Positions 48,929-60,900 of a DNA stretch of 64,000 nucleotides are shown piece after piece. Numbering within the stretch: the first letter of the stretch is position 1; every line of letters starts with the position of its first letter. The position numbers and the translations under genes are program-made. Under the pieces are notes generated by a model. The model saw only the letters and a program-made list of their open reading frames with translations, searched no databases and was not told where the DNA came from. This DNA comes from UBA1443 sp964445745 (GTDB lineage Bacteria > Omnitrophota > Omnitrophia > Omnitrophales > Aquincolibacteriaceae), in contig CAYULU010000005.1 in the NCBI GenBank assembly GCA_964445745.1, forward strand, positions 1-64,000, read 5' to 3'.

Positions 48929-51900
48929 ATGAAAGAAGGGCAAGAGGCGTCTAAGGGAAATACAGAATTTCAAGATTCATTAAAAATGCTGATCCAGCAT
49001 GTGCGCCAAAAGATGAGCTGGAGAAAACCTGAAAAAGGGTCTCGTGTTTCCAGGAAGATTAAGCGAATGTCGGAAATTTCCAAGCTCCCCGCGCCTTTTG
49101 TAATGGCCAAACAAGACGGAAAAAAATTTTTCCGAAGTGTCGCTTTGCTAACGGTGTTCTTTTTTACCTGGAATCAGCTAGGATTTTCGGATGGAACGCT
49201 TTTGCTGGATTACGAGGTTCCGTTTCAAACCTATGTCTCCTCGGCTGGCGGGGGAGATTCGGATTCAGTTCCACAGGGTTTACTCCCGGATCAGCGATCC
49301 CATGAAGATTTTGGCGCAGAAAGTTTGAGCTTTATTGCAGGAAATTCGCCACTTTCAGCTCCTGATTCTACCAGGCCGGATGAACCGGTCCAGGATTCCG
49401 GTATCCGCTCCCTTGAGGGGTCTCAGTCCGTGACGGCCGGGACTGACGAATGGACGCTTGTGTATCGGGATGTTTCTCTTGAACTTCGCGGAGTGAACAC
49501 GAATACGGTTGAAGCGGTTAGTGGGCATTACTACCGCGACACCTACGGCAATCCGTTCTATTACACCGATTACAATTATCGGGGCGGTCTGTTTATGCAA
49601 AAGACCGGAACGACTTCGGATCTGCATACTTTCCGAGGTTTTATGGAAGTGGACCTTTCAGCGTTGTATGAAGAAGACGTTGATCCGGAGCAAATCGCGC
49701 GAGTGGAACTTGTGTTTGACACTGTTTCGGCAAAGTCCGGTTCTTATGCTTTTTCAATTTATGACATGAATGCGAATGAAGACGGACTTTTCCCATCGGG
49801 CAGTGCTTCGGCCGGGACGCATTACACCGGAAGTTCCTCTTTGGTTCAAAGCGTCAAGAAGAAAACATTCAAAAAAAACGTCTCTCAGCAGAGCACGGTT
49901 GACGTCACAGAATCGGTGCTTCGTGATCTGCGAGCCGGGAAATTGTGGACGGGATTTTTCGCCACGCCTGACTCCACGATGCCGAAGATCCAGCTTTCCA
50001 ATATCCGGCTCAAGGTCACCTACGGGAAACTGGTACCGCCTGTGACGGGTACAATCGCGATTAATTCAGGCACCACTTATACTTCGTCCCGCACAGTGAA
50101 ACTGAATCTTTCCGCAACGGATAACGGCAGTGGAATGGGGGTTGGTGGGATGAGTTTTTCGAACGACAACATCCACTGGACCTCAATCACCCCCTATGCG
50201 AAATCCAAGTCCTATGAACTGCCGTCCGGGGACGGTGAGAAGACGGTTTATGTCCGTTATTATGATGAAGCCGGCAATGTGAGTGAGACGTATTCCACCT
50301 CGATCATTTTAGACACGAGAGGCCCGAAGGGAAAGATGACGGTAAACGGCGGAGAGAAATACATTCATGAGACTACCGTCACACTGAATCTTTCCGCGAT
50401 GGATGACGGCTCGGGAGTGGGGAAGATGTGTTTTTCCTCGGATGGTACTTTCTGGACGGAGGTGGAAGACTATGCGGAGACGAAGGAGTGGACGTTCCCG
50501 TCCGGCGACGGTTACAAGAAGGTGTATGTAAAATTCCAGGACAAATCGGGTCGATGGTCGGTTGTGTCCGGGGTCAAAGTGAAGCTGGACACCCAGATTC
50601 CGACGGGCAGTATCAAAATCAATGCAGGCGCGGCGTATACCTCGTTCTCCAAAGTGAAACTGAATTTTACGGGATCGGATAAGGGAAGCGGAATGTCAGG
50701 GGTGAGTTTTTCTTTTGACGGAACGAACTGGGAGCCGCTGGTTCGTTTTGTATCGTCCAAGTCTGTGGTCTTGCCTGCCGGGGACGGGGTGAAGACGGTT
50801 TATGTAAAGTTTTATGACAAGGCGGGGAATGCAAGCCCTGTTTATTCAGATACGATTATTATGGATACGCTCCCGCCGACCGGGACCGTGGAGGTGAATG
50901 GTGGCGCCCGATTTATTAATCAGCCAGATGTTACTTTAAATCTCAACGCGGTGGATGAAGGTTCGGGTCTCAGCAAGATGCGTTTTTCGAGTAATGGAAC
51001 GACCTGGACGAGCGCGGAGAACTATTCGGAGACGAAGGCGTGGACCTTTCCGTCCGGGGACGGTGCCAAGAAAGTGTACGTAAAATTCCAGGACAATAGA
51101 GGCCGGTGGTCGTCGGTTACATCGGTGACAGTGACCCTGGATACGGTTGCTCCGTTGGGCTCGATTGCGATGAACGGCGGTGCGGCGTATACGAACAATC
51201 GCGAGGTGATGTTGACCTTGTCGGGGACGGATAACGCGAGCGGTGTCTGTCAAATGAGTTTCTCAACCAACGGTACCACGTGGAGTATGGCAGAGGCCTA
51301 TCAAACCACGAAATCCTACGTGCTTCCTTCCGGAGACGGGCGGAAGACGGTGTATGTCCGCTATTACGACACGGCTGGAAATGTGAGTATGGTCTATTCC
51401 AAATCCATTATTTTGGACGTGACCCCGCCGGCGGTTGTCATTGATGTCGAGACGCCAAGTTTGATCAATGTCAAAACGATGATGATCAATTACACGTCGG
51501 ATGCCATTGCGAAAACCAAGACATTTGCAGATCTGAAGGAAGGCGAGAATACACTTTCGATCATAGAAAACGACTCTGCCGGAAACCAGGCCATTGCAAC
51601 CTGGCAAGTGGTGGTTGACACGATGGCTCCCGCGCTTGTGATTGACGCGACCACACCGAGCTTGATCAATGTCAAGACGTTGACGGTAAACTACACTTTG
51701 GACGGGGTTTTGAAAACGAAGACGTTTTCCGGGCTTTTGGAAGGTGAAAACACGCTTGTGATTACGGAAACGGATCTCGTGGGTAACTCATCGACCACAA
51801 TCTGGAAAGTCGAAGTCGATACGATTGCTCCTTCTGGGACGATTGTACTGAACGACGGAGAGTCAGAAACGGGGTCCTGTTCTGTGACCGTTTATGTCAA

Positions 51901-54900
51901 TGTTACGGATAATCGGGTGCTGAAAGATATCCGGTTTTCAACTGACGGTGGCGTGACCTGGTCGGCATGGGAGGCGCATGCTTTTGTGAAGACAGTGACG
52001 TTGCCCGAAGGAGAAGGCGAGAAAGAAGTGCTCTGTCAGGTGCGCGATGAAGCGGGGAATGTCGCCCATTTTTCAGATACGATCCAGTATGCAGTGACGC
52101 CACAACTGCAATTTCTTTCAGATCCAGTTGTGAACGATCCTCTTTATACGCTCCGCTATATTGTGGATGATAAGGAGCGTGAGGAAACGTGGTTGCTCCA
52201 ACCCGGAGAAAACCGGCTGATCGTAAAAACAGGAGTAGCTTCTTCCCAGCGTTTTTTTGAATATGCCGTGACGCTTGACCGGATGGAAGACCCGCTTTCC
52301 CCCATGCCGGAGGTCCCGGTTTTGTCGAATGACCTGGTTTCCATGACTGCTACAAACGGGCTGATTCTGAAATATTCCCGAGGGGAGCTTGTCGCGATTG
52401 AAAAGTCAGGGGCATACACACTCTATCCGACGGAATTCGATTCTCAAAACGAACTTGTCGACGGACTTCTTGTGTTTGCCGATGGCGGTAAACTGCTCTA
52501 TGAAAACGGTAGGGCTGCTTATCGCTTAAGCGAGGCCGGTGAGCTGACCACGTACAATGCTGACGGGACTGTCGCGTGTGTCGCATTGGCGGATGGCAAA
52601 AAGGTTCGCTTCGCGTACCGGTATGGTGATGCGGGGGAAATCCTTTCGATCATAAGTTATGACGAAGATGCTACAGGGTTTTATGGAAGCGATTCGAAAC
52701 CTTTCTGGATCAAAAAAAATGACGGAACGGTCATGACCTACCATGAAGGTTTCCTGAAATCCTACCAGGATTCTGCGGGAAATGTTTTTCACTACCAAGT
52801 GTCCTCCCTTTATGAATCGGAACAGCTGACGGGGTATCGATCCGACCTTGCTTTTGTAAGCGTACCTGATGATGGCGAATTAATTCCGTTAGCGGTAGTG
52901 CTTGCCAATCCTAATGATTATGTGTCTGTCCGGGCCACGTTGGAAAACGATTTGTCTCTGACGATGGAGTATGACGTAGCCGGTATGATGAAAAAGGTGG
53001 TGTCCGGGTCGGGAGAAGTACTTGAACTTCAAAAAGGTTTACCGGTTTCTTTTACAAACCAAGCGGGGGAGACTTTGACGGTCCGGACGGATCTTTCAGA
53101 AAACCAAGAGCTTCTTTCCATTTCTTTAGGGGGGAGCAATATTCAGCAGGAATATGACGGCGATGGAAATCTGACGGGGATTCGTTTAAACGATGGTACG
53201 ACCTTCAGAATCCGGGAGCTTGGACTTGATCGTATCGTTCTTGAGGACGGGAGTGATTTGAGTGAGCTTGTTTGGAACGGGAGCCGTTTGACGGGTTTTC
53301 GGAAGACGGATCCGGACGGAAGGGTTGAGATCTACCAGAACTCCAGGATGACGGAACGCATCGAACCAGACGGCAGTCAGACGTTTTTTGTTGATGACTC
53401 CGGCGCCAGGGAGCCTGAAGAAATCCTGACTTCAGATGGTCGAACTTACCAGGTGATCAGGTTTCCGAACGCGGAAGGGTTAACTCAGAGGTTAGCCCAA
53501 CTTAAGAGCGTCGATCTTCCCGACGGAACCCGGATCGAAATTGAGGATGGGAAACCGGTCCGCTACATTCAGACCCGACAGATCCAGATCGAAGCTTTTG
53601 AGGTCCCTGAACTTGTAACAGGGGAATCATTTGTACCGTTGATCGAGCTCCCCGACGCGCAGCTCCGGTCTCTTACCGTGAATTCGGACGGTTTTATTTA
53701 TAGCGGCGAGATCCTTTTTAATGATGGCACTCAATATTTGATCGAGAACAACAAAATCGCGAGGCAAATAGCCCCCGACGGACAATTTGTGGAATTTTCG
53801 AAAGAAATAACATCCGTGCCGCCGCAACCAGGTGTTCCTCCGGAACCGCTGACGGAACCGGAGATGGAATACCGGAATCATTTGATTGAGTCACAGATGG
53901 ATTATTTCGTGGATGGGGCCGGGATTCAAACTGCTACGGGTTTCCCGGTGGATAACTATCAGGGAGAAAACGATCAGCTGTCCGATTACAGCCAGTCTAC
54001 TTTGGTTGGATTTTGGGCGGAAATTCTCGCGGCGATTGCCACGGGGGATTATCAAACCTCCAGGATGACTCAGACTCAGGCATTTGAAAGGCTTGATCAG
54101 CTCCTTATCAACTACCGGGAAGTTCAGAAACAGGTGGGATGGAACGGGATGGTTGCTTTTTTCAAAATGGTGGAAATCGAGGAGCCTGTGCTTGATTCTC
54201 TGGGGGAACCCACGGGTGAAACCCGAAACGTGATCCATTATCAAAACTGCTTCAACCAGTACGGGTTTGGAGATGCGGTCAATCTTTCGGTCAGTCTGGC
54301 CAGTGTGATCGGCGCCTTGCGAGGAAAGAATTGGGAACTGGAGAGTGCCGCTACTTGTGCCCGGATCCTCTCCTCGGCGAATGAAATCCTCGAGGCGCAG
54401 GAACCCGGATACGCGGCATTTTACGATCCTGTGAAAAAACGATTTCATGGCGCCTATGCCCAGGATCGTTCGACGGGGACATGGTCATTTGTGAAAGATT
54501 ACTACATTGACCGGGTTTTCAATGAGTTTCGGCCCGGCGTGGCCTGGGTCGCGGCAAAGTATCCGCAATATCAGCAAGCCTTTGAGAATCTTGATGTTAC
54601 GCTTCGCGATTACCAAGCTGGTGACGGAACCCAGATGGAAATCGCCGCGCCTTTTGACGGGGGAGCGTTCCAGATGTTTTGGCCGCTCATTCATGTGGAT
54701 GAGACCCGGTATCCGGAGTTTGAGACTGCGCTTCGGAATTTCCTTTATGCCCAGGCAGATTTTACAAGCCAGAACGGGATTCCCGGATTGCTTTCGGCAG
54801 GAGACCGTCCGGGCTCGGGCTACGAAGGAAAGATCGGTCTTTCGTCCGCGGCCGAAGCCGATGACCTGAAGTTCGATGACATTGGTTCTCTTTACGGGAC

Positions 54901-57900
54901 GGCGTCCGCTTTCGGGGTGGCACCGCATTACACGCTTCAATTTTTTAAAAATATTGAAACAGCATTCCCCGAGATTCTGACTAGCACAGGTTTTGTGGAC
55001 GCGATCCGGATGCAAACAGTGACTTCCACGGACCCGGTGACGAAGGAGACGGTTACAAAAGAAGAACCGGTTTTTTCAACGCAATATTTTGGTGTCGATC
55101 AGGCGTCTTTTATCCTTTCTCTTCTTAAGACGAGCCAAAAATATTTTGATCAATATTTGAACCAGGAGGGGATAAAGCAGGAATTCGACGGCTTGTACGA
55201 GTCGATCCAGCTTAATTTGAAGCCGGCAAATTCCGGAGGCCTTTCCGTTCCGCCGGCATGGGGGGATTCTTTGGCACAGCTTTATGACGGTGACAGTCTT
55301 GCCCCGGATGGTCTCTCGGCACCGCTTGTCCGTGAAGCGAGCTTTGTCCCCGTTATCTTTGATCCGGAATTGGGTTCCGGGAGAATATTTAATTATCGTC
55401 AGGAGAGCGAAACATTTCATCACAGTGAGATTGAGTTCGGGGAAGAACCTGATGTCAGAAGCCTGGGGGTTCAGGAATATCTGATGCTTCCGGGGCGAGC
55501 AGACGTTGGCCGGGCTTTGCTAGGAGGGTATCAGCTGGATCTTTATAACCAGGCTGGCGCTTCAGGTGTTTTCTACGCGCCTGACCAAGGCTATGCGGAA
55601 AGCATGCTGATGCGCGACCCGGAGATGGGTGAGGTCCGGCGCGTGATTTTTAATTTCCAGCAACCCGCCCACGCGGTTGGACTCTGGAATAATTACCGGG
55701 CGAATCAAATAGATATTGGCCAGTTTGATTTTTTGTCGATCCCGGTGCGCGTGGAAGACGATACTCCCGAGAACCTCCGGTTGAAATTTGAGTTTAAGGG
55801 GACCGGAAATATTTTTGTGACGGACACGCTCCGGCACGGCTGGCAATACATCACGATCCCGGTGGCGAAGCCTGTGACTGGAAAGGCTTATGAGATTGCC
55901 ACGGTGATTCAGTCGGTCGACGGCCAGCCCGTCAAAGGCGGACTTTATCTTGGGCCGCTCTCGGGTTTTAAGGTTCGAACGTCCAATGAGCTGGAGTGGA
56001 GTACGATGCTTGGAAAAACGGCGATTGAGATGCAGACCCTTATCCGGAGCAAGATCGCGACCCAGGCCTTGGGAGCCGGCTTGAAAACCGTCGAGGAAGT
56101 CCTGGAAGATTTCACTCTGGATTCGAAAGGAAATTTGATCGATGGAACCTTGAGGCGAGCCGACGGAAGTATTCAGTATTTTCGTGACGGACTGATGACG
56201 AAATGGATTTTCCGGAACGGCCGGACGGTGCTTTACGAAAAGGGGATCGCGAATTTTATCGTGGATCTTTCTCGCGGCAGGCTTGAAACGGGACGGTTCT
56301 ATTACGATCAGGATCTTAAAGGGGACATTCATTCCTTTAATATCCAGGATAATGAACGGAAGCGAATCTTCGGAGCGGATGGGACACTCCAGACACTTGT
56401 CCAGGACGGACAATTTGTGGATTTTGAAAACGGAGAGATTGCTTCGATCCGGACTCCTCAGGGAACCTTGACTGATCTGGAGTTTGCGGATGATGGAAGC
56501 CTTCTTAAGGCCCATGCCGTGATGAATGACGGACGCACTTTTGATATTGATCAAAAGACGGAACAAAGCGTGGATATGGGAAATGGGGTTACATTGTATT
56601 ACCAGGGACTGGTGATCACGGCGGTTGAAACTTCGCAGAACGGAAGGACCGACCTGGCCTACACTTACGACTCTATGGGGCGAATCACGGGAGTGAACGC
56701 GACATTTACGGATCAGGAGCAAACCCGGACACTCTCGTTTTTCGAATATATCCAGCGGCCGGAACGTTTGCTTGAAAAAAGTCATCTCATGGGAAGTGCG
56801 TTTGATGTTTTCTCCGTGGCGGGAGTTGGCGGTTTTAGTGTGGGGACCTTGGCCAATGGCGAGATCACCTGGGGACTGGGAGGTGATTATGGGTACGATT
56901 CCAAGGCCCGGTACCGGTTTAAATATCTTTCCGAATCCGGTCCGACGCTTGGCATGTGCATGAGCCATACCGACTCTCCGCTCCAGATCTCGGATTACGG
57001 ATTTCTAAGTTTGACCGTCCGCCAGGATCCCTCGATGAACTGGAACCAGGATTTTGTGCTGAAGCTAAAGTCGCCGTCCTACAAGACCCTTTACACCTTC
57101 AGCCTTGATAGCACGGTAAACGGTGATCAGACTTTCTGGTTCTCGCTGGAGGATAAGGCCGGGCTTGAGGGGGAGATCACGCTCGAAGTGATCCGGCAAA
57201 AAGAAGGCGTCGGCAAAACCGGAACAATTTATCTCAAAGACCTCTCCTACATGAATATTAAAAATTTAGAGCACCCGATCTGGGAGAATGAACTTGGAAT
57301 TCTTTCGTCCCAGATCCGGAACTTCAAAATTGAGTCGGATAACCTTACGGATGTGGGAGCAGGGATCGCGACGAAAGAAGCGGTCCGTTATGAGGCCCTC
57401 GTGCCATACCTGGATACCCCGACCCGGATTTTTTATACCGATACTCAAGGTTCCGAGAATCAACTTGTTAACTTTACCCGTTTAGACGGAAGTCAGGTTG
57501 AGCTTGAGGGCGAACACGTGAGCCGTCTGATTCTTCCTGACGGAACCGTTAACGAATATTCGTCCAACTTTCAAAACTCGACCCAGGGAACGATCGAAGG
57601 GCCCGGCGAGGTCCTTGGAGGAACTTTTGACTACAGGTATGGGGCGCTTCGCCGGATAACCCAGGCGGACGGACGGCAATATGATCTTTCCTACGAATTT
57701 GACATGGACGGGCAAGAGATCACCGTCTTTAAAGATGTCCTGAGCGGGGAAGAACGAAGATTCAGGGATGGAAAACTCGTGAGCGCACAGGATGAAAGCG
57801 GTCTCCGGACGGATTACGAGTATCATGACGGGACATTGATTGGGGCGGAAATGACCTACCGCGACCGGGTCCTGAACAGCACCCAGTATGCTTATCAGAA

Positions 57901-60900
57901 TGAAGGGACCCAGGTTACGGATGAGCGGGGGACGACCTGGTTTTACGATACAAACGGGACATTGATCAAGCATCTGACGAAGGAGGGACTTCTTTATGAA
58001 TATTCCGAATATGTTCAACCGCTTGAAGCTGGCCAGACCGTTGATTTTCAAGATTACAAAAGCGCGCTTTACGCCGCGAGCGGTTTAAAGGCCGTTAGCC
58101 TCAAAGGGTACCAGGCCCCGGACGGCTCATGGATCATTTTTGAGGGGGACCAAGGATCCGAAGTTCATCTAGCCTCGGGCACCGTGGCGGTCAATCTCGT
58201 ATTTGACGAAGATCAGCGAATCAAAACCGGACAAATCCAGTTTGCGGACGGATTGATCCTTGAAATCGAAGACTACGTTCCGGTCCGGGGACGGCTTGCG
58301 GGTGGTTTGTCATTCGACCAGCCGTTGCCTCAAGCGTCGGCGTATGAAATCGTGCAGGATGAGGAGGGCGGGTTCCTCGGGTTTCAATGCAAGGTTGGGG
58401 ACTACACGATGGCTTATAACGCGGCCGGAGAGCTTGTCCGGGCCGAGACCGGTACGGGTGTTTCTCATCATTTCACCTACACAAAAGACACTCAGGGGCG
58501 CTTGACTGCGGCGACAGAGACGGTGCTTACCCAGGTTGCTTTTAACGGTGTTCCGTTTCCCAAAGAGCTTGAACTTCTTGCCGAGCCAGATCAGAAGATT
58601 CTCGATTCCGGAAAAGAAATTGCACGCCATGAAGGAAGCGGTTTCCTGGTCGGAGTTTACAAGGAAGCCCTGAATCAATGGGATGTTTATTCAGGGAGTT
58701 TTTCGTCCCAAGTAGACCGGACAGGGCTTGAGCATTTTCTATCTGGCATCAAGGCCGGTGAATCGGTGGCCGTGGTAGTTTCCGATTCTTCATTTTCCAA
58801 GGCTGGAGACACGATCTTTTCGATTTTCGAAGGGCTTGGGGCAGGACAGGTTCGACAGGCGGTGTCGGCGAACCGGAAATGGACTTTTTTCGGGAATGAG
58901 AGATTGAATGCGGGAGAAGGAAGGGAAGCGATGGACCAGGTTTCCTTTTCAACCGTAACGGAAAGCGTAACAACTTACTCGGCCGACCCTGATTCTAATT
59001 CGACTTTTCGGGATGCTCCGCTGCTCCTGGGTTTTGAAGTGCAGGTATCCCAGGCCTACGATACATTTCTCAAAGAGTACCAGTCGCTCAAACTGGATCG
59101 CGACCTTCAGCGGATGACCGTTTATGACGCGAAAAACGAGATGATTTATACACAGCGGCTTGACGGGCTCAGCTCTTTTTACGAGTTCGGTAAAGTGCGA
59201 GAGACTTTCGATGAGAACGGGAATCTTTTGAGCCTCCATGAATATGGTTGTCTGTCTGGGGCCGGAGCAGTACCGCCTTGCCAAAATTCCGAAGACATTG
59301 CGCTGTCCAGGATTACGCTTGTCAAGGCACGTCAGGATTTAGAAACCGAGGTGCAGGATGCTTCCGTAAAAATTGCGCAGGCCAAATTCGACGCGCTTTA
59401 TAAACTGGCCTGGCAGGATGATGTGGCGTGTCTCCAGATCAAGGAAAGTGTGGATGCGGGTGTTGTGGAAATCAATCGTCAAATTTCGAGTCTCGAGTCT
59501 CAGCGATATCAGACCGTCAAACAATGCCGCCGGGTTGTCTTCTGGAAGCATTGTGAAGAGCATACCTACGAAGTGCCCGGGGTCCAGAGCGCGATTAACG
59601 GGCTTGTGAGCCAGCGGGCTGACTTGATCCGGACCGGGGAAGAACAGCTTGCGGCCATCCCCGGAGCCATGGCTGAAAAACAGCTTGAGATTGAACAGAC
59701 AACCGCTGAAAAAATGGCGGAGCTTGAGGCACAAAAGCAAAGCGTTATGCTGGATCTTCTCCATCAGGAAATGGAACCGATTCTCACAGATTTTTACAGG
59801 CGAATTCTCGGGCGAGACGTTTCTGATGAGGAATTTGACGATTGGGTGGATCGTTTTAAGGTGGCGGAAGAGATCGATACTTTGACTCTTGAGACGGAAC
59901 TCTCTGAATCACCGGAACGGGGCATGCGCGAAGCGGAGAAGGCCTTGATCCTTCAAGGGGTTCGGGATTTTCTGGGCGACTATCTCGCGTCTTCCGTTGA
60001 GGAGAGGGCTTTGATGCTTCAGGAACTTCGCCTGGATACCTCGGAGGTAGTCGATTTTGATTTAACCGATGTGGACGCCATACTTGCCTGGCTTGAAAGC
60101 CGGGATCTTCACTTTGGCCAGTCCGCATTTCTCTCCTTAAAGAAGATGCTCGCGGCAAGCGGTGCGGAGGTTTTGATGGCGGTGTTGGGCCGGGAATCAA
60201 TCCTGATTGATATCTTGACTGGGACAATCCACAAATTTACGGAAGGGGATCTTCTCATTTCCATGTTCGCGCTCGATCGGGCCGCGTTGATTCACGCCCG
60301 GGATTTTGCGGTGGTGAGGTATTCCTTTGAGGATTTGAAGCATTTGTATCAATCCGCCTGCGGATCTCAGACGCCGGTCTGCGGTATCCGGGTCATTGCT
60401 CATATCGGAGAAGACCATTTTGTGCTCGTCAAGAGTGTGACGGAGACGGAGGTCACTTATGAGGAAACCGGCAAAGGGATGGAGGGTTCGGATGTTACTG
60501 TGACCCGGGACCAATTTCTCAGTGTGTGGAACGCGAAAGGCGATTCGGGATACCTGATGGTGGACGAATCTCAAGTGATTTCGGAGAAGCGGCTTTCGGA
60601 TCGGGAGGCCATGCGGGTCCGCGGGGCATTTTTTATTATATTCTTTTTTGTTGCGTCGATTATTTTAACGGTAGTGAGTGTTGCCGTCTCTTTTTTCAGT
60701 CCCACGCTGGGCAAGATTCTCGGCTATGCGGCCCTGGTGGCCGGGATTATCGGGATCGTGGCAAGCCTGGGCCAGCTGGTGATTCAGGGTCTGCAGATGG
60801 CCTTTTCGAATGTCGCAGCGCAGGGGTTTTTCTCCACGATGACCCAGGGGATCATAAACCTCGGGAAAGTGATCTGGGAGTCGGTGAAATCGGTGGGGCG

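Noticed and set aside
50042..52095. A CRISPR array suspected from repeated blocks
   Set aside because: The repeats are coding Ig-like modules of about 200-280 bp, not short repeats with spacers. No CRISPR array is seen in the window.
55562..56968. A 468-codon leftward frame inside the giant gene
   Set aside because: Antisense to YD-type and jelly-roll sequence that is clearly protein-like on the plus strand; Arg/His/Ile-rich composition typical of shadows.
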